DNA of 18,155 nucleotides from Bacteroidales bacterium (GTDB lineage Bacteria > Bacteroidota > Bacteroidia > Bacteroidales > Muribaculaceae). Below the pieces are notes generated by a model. It saw only the letters and a list, made by a program, of their open reading frames with translations. It did not search any database and had not been told where the DNA came from. The stretch spans positions 1 through 18,155 of the forward strand of contig CAAGGJ010000090.1 of assembly GCA_900769345.1 (NCBI GenBank), read 5' to 3'. Shown one piece after another: positions 1 to 6,061 of this stretch (its first letter is position 1; each line of letters starts with the position of its first letter). Made by a program: the position numbers and the translations under genes.

Positions 1-687
1 GAAGCAACAGCATCCTTCCCAGTGCCGGTAAAGTTGTGCCTTGGCACATCCACCACCTTCACTTCTGCATCATTCAGTCCGGGCATAACTACACCTTTTT
101 GAGCCACCGCACGTTCTTGGCGAGCCTTAAAGGTCATCAATCCATCACCTAAAGCATACTCGCCTTTTTCATCACCAATTTTTTCAGCACGCTCTTTATT
201 CTCCATCGCGCTCTTATACGCATCTGCAAGTTTCTTCTCAATCTCACTATAGTATGGTGTACCACTAAACCACTCTTTTCAGCTTCTCCCACCACTTCTT
301 GATGGTGTCAATGAAGCCCGTGTTGCCCTTGCTGCTCTGGTCTTTGAGGTTGTTGTCAAGTATCTTCAAGCCATCACGGCTGCTGAACAACTCGCCACCG
401 AAGTCATTAACCAACTCCGTTAGTGCTTGCTCTCGGTCAATGGTCTTGCCACTCGCCTTGTAGTCTTCAATAATCTGCTTAACTTGGCTCTCTACATAGT
501 CCTTGCTCCACATATCAAGCACCGCTTGCTTGTAGGCATTGTATGCATCCGGGGATTTCTTTGCTACATCGTGCAGCATTTCGTGACCTGCCACCCAACG
601 CATAGTCCACTCTGCACCTCGGTTGGTGTTAACATAGATATTGCCATCCTTATAGTAGCCATTAACCGCCCTGTTTTCCCCAATTTT
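1..687 (-). pseudogene. Relic of a mobile-element polyvalent protein with a zincin (HEMLH) domain, frameshifted and partial
   Basis: The minus strand reads as degraded protein in two frames. From 687 to 265 an open frame, bounded upstream by an in-frame TGA at 688-690, encodes a stretch with GYYKDGNIYVN, then GHEMLHDVAKK (an HExxH zinc-peptidase motif), then ELVNDFGGELF, whose acidic residues may supply the third ligand. It stops at TAG 265-267. The frame one base over continues coherently as WFSGTPYYSEIEKKLADA and remains open to the window edge (ending ...VVDVPRHNFTGTGKDAVA). Removing one T from the run at 276-279 joins the two frames as EKLK-EWFSGTPYYS, so a single-base frameshift is likely. 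The first ATG (603) lies inside the conserved stretch, so the N-terminal part is lost. M78-like zincin domains of this style occur in very large polyvalent proteins of Bacteroidales phages and conjugative elements; that assignment is from memory of the family. The fragment could instead be a sequencing error in a live gene, but the missing start argues for decay. Confidence 0.6.
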
Positions 688-729
688 TCACAACTCTCGG
701 CACAATCACTCAAAATTGTGGCAAAAAAT

Positions 730-760
730 TTTGTCAATTAAAAAATTTAGCGTAACTTTG
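730..760 (+). promoter_or_regulatory. Promoter of the tRNA-Arg gene
   Basis: A -33 TTTG (730-733) and a -7 box TAACTTTG (753-760) are separated by 19 bp, matching the Bacteroidota primary-sigma consensus. The predicted start lies about 15 bases before the tRNA 5' end at 784, as expected for a tRNA transcript with a short leader. Confidence 0.75.
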
Positions 761-783
761 CACTCGCAAAAGCAAAACGAACT

Positions 784-857
784 GGCCCATTAGCTCAACT
801 GAATAGAGTGTTTGACTACGGATCAAAAGGTTACAGGTTTGAATCCTGTATGGGTCA
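784..857 (+). tRNA. tRNA-Arg (anticodon ACG)
   Basis: A complete cloverleaf of 74 bases folds here. The acceptor stem GGCCCAT/ATGGGTC has one G-U pair. The D arm is GCTC/GAGT. The anticodon stem TTTGA/TCAAA has the loop CTACGGA, giving anticodon ACG. The T arm is ACAGG/CCTGT with loop TTTGAAT, and the discriminator base is A. No CCA is encoded, so the end must be added by nucleotidyltransferase. Anticodon ACG reads the CGN arginine codons after A34 is deaminated to inosine by TadA, which is standard in bacteria. The gene has its own promoter and terminator. A mobile-element relic ends about 95 bp upstream. Confidence 0.95.
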
Positions 858-860
858 CAA

Positions 861-888
861 AAGGGATGACGAAAGTTATCCCTTTTTT
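861..888 (+). terminator. Intrinsic terminator of tRNA-Arg
   Basis: A 10-bp stem (861-870 with 875-884, one G-U pair) closes a GAAA tetraloop and runs into TTTTTT at 883-888. It begins four bases after the tRNA discriminator base. An A-run before the stem could let it work on the opposite strand as well. Confidence 0.85.
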
Positions 889-929
889 CTTCGTTTCGCA
901 CTATGTTTGTGCACCTTAGCGCGTAATTC

Positions 930-960
930 TTGGAGCAATAAAACTTTATTACTACCTTTG
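930..960 (+). promoter_or_regulatory. Promoter of the PfkB-family kinase gene
   Basis: A -33 TTG (930-932) and a -7 box TACCTTTG (953-960) are spaced by 20 bp, matching the Bacteroidota consensus. The predicted start near 967 leaves a leader of about 90 bases before the ATG at 1058. That leader contains a small palindrome, AAGCC (984-988) and GGCTT (992-996). Confidence 0.7.
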
Positions 961-1057
961 CAACACCATGTTAAGGCGCACATAAGCCTAAGGCTTGGCT
1001 ATAAAATGCCTTTGACAAGATATTTTTTTAACAGAATTATTTTTTTCACTATCTATT

Positions 1058-1930
1058 ATGACAGATATTTGTTGCATCGGGCACATAACTCTCGACAGAA
1101 TCGTTACCCCCGACAAAGAGGCTTACCTTAATGGCGGCACATCATACTACGTTTCGCACGCTATCAGCAAACTTCCTCCTATAGGATATAAACTCGTCAC
1201 ATCGCTTGCCGAATCGGAAATGGGCGCCGTAGAGGAGCTCCGCGCTGTTGGCATCGATGTGGATGTGATTCCAAGCAAAAAAACGGTGTATTTCGAAAAT
1301 AAATACGAGGCGAATATGAACAATCGCACCCAGCGTGTGCTTGCAAAGGCCGACCCGTTCTCGGTGGATAGTCTAAAGGATGTGTACGCTCGTTACATTC
1401 ACCTCGGCAGCCTCCTTGCCGACGACTTCTCCATCGAGGTGATGCAGTCGCTCCAAGGCCACGGCATCCTTTCGGTTGATGCTCAAGGATTTTTGCGCTA
1501 CGTTGATGGCGAAAAGGTATATCCTTGCGCTTGGGAAAACAAGCTCGAGGCATTTAAGTATATCGACATTCTCAAGGTCAACGAGCACGAAATAGAGTCG
1601 CTCACCGGCTACACCGACCTCCACATGGCTGCCAAGCAGTTCGACCTCTGGGGCGTGAAAGAGGTGCTTATGACCCTCGGAAGCTACGGCTCGGTAATCT
1701 TTGTAAAGGGCAAATTCTATGAAATTCCAGCATACGCTCCACGCAAGGTGGAAGATGCCACCGGATGCGGCGACACCTACGCTGCCGGATACCTCTACTC
1801 GCGAGCCAAGGGCGCAAGCTATGTGGATGCCGGAAAATACGCTGCAGCCATGTGCACCCTCAAGATTGAGCACACAGGTCCATTCGACCATAGTGAGGAC
1901 GATGTGCTCAAGATTATTGGCCGCCAATAA
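1058..1930 (+). CDS. PfkB/ribokinase-family carbohydrate kinase
   Basis: This is a 290-residue cytoplasmic sugar (or nucleoside) kinase of the PfkB superfamily, which transfers the ATP gamma-phosphate to a substrate hydroxyl. The N-terminal strand carries CCIGHITLDRI, followed by the substrate-side glycine pair in NGGTSYYVS (residues 25-33). The C-terminal signature DATGCGDTYAAGY (233-245) holds the anion-hole glycines and the catalytic base Asp239. The length is normal for the family. The ATG at 1058 follows a good promoter and begins exactly at the conserved first beta strand. The gene stands alone, with a tRNA upstream and an unrelated secreted protein downstream, so context does not reveal the substrate. 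Ribose, adenosine, fructose-like sugars and inositol derivatives are all possible. The fold and kinase activity are secure; the substrate is unknown. Confidence 0.88.
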   Translation: MTDICCIGHITLDRIVTPDKEAYLNGGTSYYVSHAISKLPPIGYKLVTSLAESEMGAVEELRAVGIDVDVIPSKKTVYFENKYEANMNNRTQRVLAKADPFSVDSLKDVYARYIHLGSLLADDFSIEVMQSLQGHGILSVDAQGFLRYVDGEKVYPCAWENKLEAFKYIDILKVNEHEIESLTGYTDLHMAAKQFDLWGVKEVLMTLGSYGSVIFVKGKFYEIPAYAPRKVEDATGCGDTYAAGYLYSRAKGASYVDAGKYAAAMCTLKIEHTGPFDHSEDDVLKIIGRQ

Positions 1931-2029
1931 TAGCAAATCGCAAGTTCTTTTTAATTATATTTTGTTACTCTTACGGTTCATTCACACCAAATCTTGGCGA
2001 ATGTGCCTAAGTTTCAACAAAATTTTTAC

Positions 2030-2037
2030 TAAATTTG
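2030..2037 (+). promoter_or_regulatory. -7 box upstream of the secreted orphan gene
   Basis: TAAATTTG matches TAnnTTTG. No convincing -33 TTTG lies at the expected distance; the best is TTTC at 2012-2015, which is too close. A start near 2044 would precede both candidate ATGs (2067 and 2118). Confidence 0.5.
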
Positions 2038-2117
2038 TGTCGCACATATATTATAATAAAGAATATATGTACGGCACATTTTTTTATAAGTTATTTACCT
2101 TATCAATATTTACGCAG

Positions 2118-2810
2118 ATGAGAAATAGTTTTAGAATAGCATTGTTAGCCATTGTCGCCGCCATTGCCTCGACAGCAGTTGCTCAAGAGCGTTTAGCTTT
2201 GTACTTCGATTGGCACAATATATCATTCAACCAACCTGACACCGTGGTCTACGATGTGGGCATAAGCGTAGGCAGCCCCTACGTCATTGCACTCAAGCCC
2301 TACAATAATAAGGATAAAAAACTAAAAAAAATACTCAAAGAAAAGACACTGGCAGTGTCGGTAAACGATAGCGTGTGGTTTGTCAACACCGATTATCTGC
2401 GCAAGCACTATGTAGGACCCGATGTATCGTACCTCTACGGTTACACTCCACTCTATTTCAACGACAAGATAGCCTACACTCAATATTCCGACGAAAACGA
2501 TTCGCAATTTCTACACCAATTGGCCAACTATCTGCAAAATGGCATGTCGACCGTAGAAATTCTGCGACTGATGACAAGTTATGGGTTCAATTTTCAAAAC
2601 GCATTCCTCTTTATCATCGACCCTAAAACCCATGTAGTGGAAACTCTTAACTCCGATAATATGTCGCTTCGCCTCACGCCATATCTCGATATGCGTCGCC
2701 GCTACGAATCGATGTATTTCTATCAGGAACCGTTTGTAATCAATCATTTCTTCCTTGAGTATACCGACCGCATTCTGCTCGACGACTCCATACCCTATCT
2801 CATCGACTAA
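2118..2810 (+). CDS. Secreted protein of unknown function
   Basis: I do not recognise this 230-residue protein. The chosen start at 2118 gives a textbook Sec signal peptide: MRNSFR, then the hydrophobic core IALLAIVAAIAS, then a signal peptidase I site AVA|Q near residue 23. The in-frame ATG at 2067 would put 17 extra residues, including a second hydrophobic patch, ahead of it and is less likely. No lipobox cysteine is present, so a soluble periplasmic or exported product is expected. The mature part (about 207 residues) is rich in Tyr, Asp and Asn and predicted mostly beta in its first half (short strands such as LALYFDW, TLAVSVNDSVWFV), with a possibly helical stretch FLHQLANYLQNGMSTVEILRLMTSYG later. 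No catalytic motif, repeat or membrane anchor is visible. It has its own -7 box and no operon partner: the kinase ends 187 bp upstream and the zinc peptidase starts 158 bp downstream. Confidence 0.7.
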   Translation: MRNSFRIALLAIVAAIASTAVAQERLALYFDWHNISFNQPDTVVYDVGISVGSPYVIALKPYNNKDKKLKKILKEKTLAVSVNDSVWFVNTDYLRKHYVGPDVSYLYGYTPLYFNDKIAYTQYSDENDSQFLHQLANYLQNGMSTVEILRLMTSYGFNFQNAFLFIIDPKTHVVETLNSDNMSLRLTPYLDMRRRYESMYFYQEPFVINHFFLEYTDRILLDDSIPYLID

Positions 2811-2968
2811 CGGCTCGACCAACTTGCGGAAAAGTGTTCATTATTTCTCTTACAGATTACATTTTTGCCACTCACACATATTTGGCACGATAGTTGACGA
2901 CTGATAATCTCAGAGAATTAACTGACAAATAGTATTTCACACTCTAAAAAAACCACTTATTTAAAATT

Positions 2969-3652
2969 ATGGCATTTGCATATATTTTGTTTTTCGTAAT
3001 TGCAGCAGTAAGTTATTACGTACAATATTCTTTTCAGAAGAAATTTAAGAAATATTCGAGCAAGTCGCTCGGCGTGAATATGACAGGCAAAGACGTGGCA
3101 GAGCGCATGCTGCGCGACTATGGCGTCAACGATGTGAAGGTAACCTTCACTCGTGGTTCGCTATCCGACCACTACAACCCCACCAACAAGACCGTAAATC
3201 TCAGCGAAGCCGTATTTGCCACCAATAGCATCGCTGCTGCCGCTGTAGCAGCTCACGAGTGCGGCCATGCCATACAGCACGCCACAGGTTATGCACCGCT
3301 GCAACTCCGATCAAAATTGGTGCCGGTGGTGAGCTTCGCCTCCACTTGGATGCAATGGATTCTCCTCATCGGAATCCTCACAATTCAGGTTTTCCCTGCC
3401 ATTTTGGGCGTAGGCGTGGTGTTGTTTGCATTCACCACATTATTCTCGTTCATAACGCTCCCGGTGGAAATCAACGCAAGCGTCCGTGCCGTCAAATGGC
3501 TCGAAGCTTCGGGATTGACCTACGGACAAACCACCAGCGACGCTAAAGACGCACTAAAATCGGCAGCCTACACCTACGTAGTTGCAGCCTTGAGCTCGCT
3601 CGCCACTTTATTCTACTACGTGATGATTTTGGTGGGAAGAAATAGAGATTAA
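2969..3652 (+). CDS. YugP-type membrane zinc metallopeptidase
   Basis: This 227-residue protein belongs to the YugP-like neutral zinc peptidase family. An N-terminal hydrophobic segment (residues 2-20) anchors it. A soluble region with RGSLSDHYNPTNKTVNLSE (62-80) precedes the active site HECGH (96-100), where His96 and His100 bind zinc and Glu97 is the base. The likely third ligand is Glu167 in LPVEINASVRAVKWL. Hydrophobic segments near 118-140, 143-165 and 203-222 complete the membrane core. Length and motif order agree with the family (B. subtilis YugP is similar). The physiological substrate is not known for most members; a role in membrane-protein or envelope quality control is inference. 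The gene is followed 39 bp later by hisS, but a hisS -7 box overlaps its last bases, so co-transcription may be partial. Confidence 0.88.
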   Translation: MAFAYILFFVIAAVSYYVQYSFQKKFKKYSSKSLGVNMTGKDVAERMLRDYGVNDVKVTFTRGSLSDHYNPTNKTVNLSEAVFATNSIAAAAVAAHECGHAIQHATGYAPLQLRSKLVPVVSFASTWMQWILLIGILTIQVFPAILGVGVVLFAFTTLFSFITLPVEINASVRAVKWLEASGLTYGQTTSDAKDALKSAAYTYVVAALSSLATLFYYVMILVGRNRD

Positions 3653-3657
3653 TTTCG

Positions 3658-3665
3658 TATCTTTG
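3658..3665 (+). promoter_or_regulatory. -7 box of hisS
   Basis: TATCTTTG fits TAnnTTTG and lies just after the stop codon of the zinc peptidase (3650-3652). The predicted leader is only about 20 bases. The nearest upstream TTTG (3628-3631) is 26 bp away, too far for a good -33, so this rests on the -7 element alone. Confidence 0.55.
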
Positions 3666-3691
3666 CAAAAATTTTTTTACAAAACGATATT

Positions 3692-5053
3692 ATGGCACAA
3701 AAACCATCCATCCCAAAGGGTACACGCGACTTTTCGCCGGTAGAAATGGCGAAGCGTAATTATATCTTCAACACCATCAAAGAGGTGTTTCTCCTCTATG
3801 GTTTCCAGCAGATTGAAACCCCTGCTATGGAAAACCTTTCTACCCTTATGGGTAAATATGGCGAAGAAGGCGACAAACTTTTATTTAAAATCCTCAATAG
3901 CGGCGACTTCCTAAAGGACGCTCCCGAGCAGCAACTTGCCGAACGCGATAGCTTGCACCTCACTTCGCGCATCTGCGAAAAAGGTCTTCGCTACGATTTG
4001 ACCGTTCCCTTCGCTCGCTATGTGGTGCAACACCGCAACGACCTCCAATTCCCATTCAAGCGCTACCAGATTCAGCCCGTGTGGCGTGCCGACCGCCCGC
4101 AGAAGGGTCGCTACCGCGAGTTCTATCAGTGCGACGCCGATGTGGTGGGCTCCGACTCTCTCATCAATGAGATAGAACTCATCTCGCTCATCGACGAAGT
4201 ATTCGCCCGCTTCGGCATCAACATCACCATAAAGGTGAACAACCGCAAAATACTCAGCGGTATTGCCGAAATTATCGGTGCCCCTGACAAGATTATCGAC
4301 ATCACAGTTGCAATAGATAAAATCGACAAAATCGGTCTCGAAAACGTAAATGCCGAACTTCTTTCAAAGGGCATCGACGAAAAGGCTGTGGAAATGCTGC
4401 AACCACTTCTCACACTATCGGGCAGCAACGATGAGAAGTTTGCCACGCTCGAAGGTATGCTTGCCGGCAGCGAAGTAGGTATGAAGGGTATCGAAGAACT
4501 CCGCTATGTGTTCTCTAATACCGAAGCCCTTGCGCCTCGCGCCACAGTAGAACTCGATGTGTCGCTCGCTCGCGGTCTAAACTACTACACAGGCACCATC
4601 CTCGAAGTGAAAGCCAACGATGTGGTGATGGGCAGCATAACAGGCGGCGGCCGCTACGACAATCTCACCGGCGTGTTCGGGCTCGATGGCGTTTCTGGCG
4701 TTGGCATCAGCTTTGGCGCCGACCGCATCTTCGACGTGCTCAACACACTCAACCTCTACCCTGCCGATGCTTGCGCCACCACTAAGGTGATGTTTATCAA
4801 CTTCGGCGAAACCGAAGGTCGCGTGGCTCTAAAGCACATTATGGACATACGCAAAGCTGGCATTTCGGCTGAACTTTACCCCGAAGCGGCCAAGATGAAA
4901 AAGCAGATGGCTTATGCCGATGCCAAGCAAATAAAATATGTGGCTATCGTAGGCGAAAACGAGATTGCCCAAGGCACAATTTCGCTTAAGGATATGACCA
5001 CAGGCGAACAATCGTCGCTTAGCCTCGACCAACTTATCGAAAAACTAAAATAA
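3692..5053 (+). CDS. hisS: Histidyl-tRNA synthetase
   Basis: This 453-residue class II synthetase charges tRNA-His with histidine. It opens with the typical PKGTRDFSP (9-17). Motif 1 lies around LYGFQQIETPAMENL (35-49). Motif 2 is RYQIQPVWRADRPQKGRYREF (124-144), which binds ATP and the acceptor end. The histidine-specific loop RGLNYYTG (294-301) follows, and motif 3 is in GISFGADRIFDVL. The roughly 95-residue C-terminal anticodon-binding domain begins near TTKVMFINFG. The length is at the upper end of the usual 420-460. The ATG at 3692 sits directly before the conserved N-terminus. Its own -7 box lies upstream and a perfect 11-bp hairpin follows, suggesting a mainly single-gene transcript. 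Confidence 0.97.
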   Translation: MAQKPSIPKGTRDFSPVEMAKRNYIFNTIKEVFLLYGFQQIETPAMENLSTLMGKYGEEGDKLLFKILNSGDFLKDAPEQQLAERDSLHLTSRICEKGLRYDLTVPFARYVVQHRNDLQFPFKRYQIQPVWRADRPQKGRYREFYQCDADVVGSDSLINEIELISLIDEVFARFGINITIKVNNRKILSGIAEIIGAPDKIIDITVAIDKIDKIGLENVNAELLSKGIDEKAVEMLQPLLTLSGSNDEKFATLEGMLAGSEVGMKGIEELRYVFSNTEALAPRATVELDVSLARGLNYYTGTILEVKANDVVMGSITGGGRYDNLTGVFGLDGVSGVGISFGADRIFDVLNTLNLYPADACATTKVMFINFGETEGRVALKHIMDIRKAGISAELYPEAAKMKKQMAYADAKQIKYVAIVGENEIAQGTISLKDMTTGEQSSLSLDQLIEKLK

Positions 5054-5085
5054 CACACTCACATTAACAAGTGTTTACTATACTC

Positions 5086-5118
5086 AAGGCGCTGACACCC
5101 TAATAGTCAGCGCCTTTG
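5086..5118 (+). terminator. Intrinsic terminator after hisS
   Basis: A perfect 11-bp stem AAGGCGCTGAC (5086-5096) and GTCAGCGCCTT (5106-5116), with a 9-base loop, ends in TTTGTT. It lies 32 bases after the hisS stop codon and before the promoter of the Crp/Fnr gene. Confidence 0.88.
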
Positions 5119-5194
5119 TTATCAAATTTAACATAGTATAAAAATTTTTTCAACATTTTTCTTCTAAAATTTAACTTAATTTCAAGTAATTTCG

Positions 5195-5202
5195 TATTTT
5201 TG
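5195..5202 (+). promoter_or_regulatory. -7 box of the Crp/Fnr-family regulator gene
   Basis: TATTTTTG fits TAnnTTTG, in a very AT-rich stretch after the hisS terminator. No clear TTTG is present at the -33 distance, which could mean an activator or autoregulation is involved. The predicted leader is about 40 bases. Confidence 0.55.
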
Positions 5203-5248
5203 CACTCACAAAACTGTTTTCAATAATCTAAAGCAATATTTCAAGTAT

Positions 5249-5932
5249 ATGGATAGCATATATGATACGCTTATGGGATTGCCTCTATTTCAAGGAGTAA
5301 GCCGACTGAAATTATCAGAACTCGTTGAAAAGGTGCCTTTCCATTTCATTAAATATCGCGATGGCGACACCATTGTGTCGGTTGGCGACAAATGCGATTC
5401 TCTCCTGTTTTTGGTATCAGGACAGGCTCGCATCGACATTCCATGCAAAAACAAGCGCATTCACTTCCTCGAAACTCTTTCAGCACCTAATGTGATAGGT
5501 CCCGACTATCTGTTCGGCAAGACCACCAACTATCCGTTCAGCGTCTACTCGCGTGGCGTGTGTGGCACCCTGCAGATTGCCAAGAGCGACTATATCAATA
5601 TGATTCTAAGCGACCGCGTGTTCCTTTTTAATATTCTGAACATGCTCTCTCGCAACACTCAGCGCAACACAGCTTCTGTTTTGGCTCTCACAAAGGGCTC
5701 GATTGCCGAGCGAATCGCTCATTTCGTCAATTCGCTCACTCACCCGGAAGGCACCGACATCAAGATTGCTTTCCGCCAAAAAGACTTCAGCACTATGCTT
5801 GGTGCTCAGCGCACATCATTCATCAATGCCCTCGAGCACATGAAAGCCGCAGGCGCCATCGACTATAACCTAACCGAAATAGTCATAAAGGATCGCAACA
5901 AGCTCTCTAATCTTTCGAGCAACAACGACTGA
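5249..5932 (+). CDS. Crp/Fnr-family transcriptional regulator
   Basis: This 227-residue DNA-binding regulator has the Crp/Fnr layout: an N-terminal cyclic-nucleotide-binding-type beta barrel (about 12-115, with DGDTIVSVGDKCDSLLFLVSGQARI), a long dimerisation helix (about 117-148), and a winged helix-turn-helix (about 152-215), where QKDFSTMLGAQRTSFINALEHM forms the HTH, with the recognition helix near 186-198. The phosphate-binding cassette of true cAMP receptors (GE..LL..RxAxV) is replaced by GPDYLFGKTTNYPFSV, and no N-terminal Fe-S cysteine cluster is visible, so neither cAMP nor oxygen sensing is supported. The signal is unknown. It is monocistronic, between the hisS terminator and a bidirectional hairpin. 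Several paralogues of this type are usual in Bacteroidales. Confidence 0.9.
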   Translation: MDSIYDTLMGLPLFQGVSRLKLSELVEKVPFHFIKYRDGDTIVSVGDKCDSLLFLVSGQARIDIPCKNKRIHFLETLSAPNVIGPDYLFGKTTNYPFSVYSRGVCGTLQIAKSDYINMILSDRVFLFNILNMLSRNTQRNTASVLALTKGSIAERIAHFVNSLTHPEGTDIKIAFRQKDFSTMLGAQRTSFINALEHMKAAGAIDYNLTEIVIKDRNKLSNLSSNND

Positions 5933-5988
5933 TGCCATTGCGGTGACTACGAAACCATAATCACCGAACTCATTCCTATCTAATCATA

Positions 5989-6028
5989 AGCGAGGCAGAT
6001 ATGCTTTTCCTCACATATCTGCCTCGCT
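5989..6028. terminator. Bidirectional hairpin terminator between the convergent regulator and transporter genes
   Basis: A perfect 15-bp inverted repeat (5989-6003 with 6014-6028, arms starting AGCGAGGCAG) surrounds a 10-base loop. It lies 56 bp after the regulator stop and 33 bp after the end of the minus-strand transporter gene. A loose T-rich tail (TATATTGTTGTTTT) follows on the plus side; the minus side lacks a clear T-run. A weaker 6-bp inverted repeat, CGGTGA/TCACCG (5941-5946, 5961-5966), sits just upstream. Confidence 0.8.
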
Positions 6029-6061
6029 ATATTGTTGTTTTATATCTATCAACTATCTTTG

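Noticed and set aside
968..985. Five-codon upstream ORF in the kinase leader
   Set aside because: Too short, at the predicted transcription start itself, and with no regulatory codon pattern.
808..1131. 107-codon plus-strand frame beginning inside the tRNA
   Set aside because: It starts within the tRNA-Arg gene, crosses its terminator and overlaps the kinase start; it is not plausible as a gene.
1373..1936. 187-codon minus-strand frame opposite the PfkB kinase
   Set aside because: It is a shadow of the kinase, with no promoter or motif.
2067..2117. Alternative start for the secreted protein at the ATG at 2067
   Set aside because: It would add 17 residues ahead of an already ideal signal peptide; the start at 2118 gives the cleaner product.
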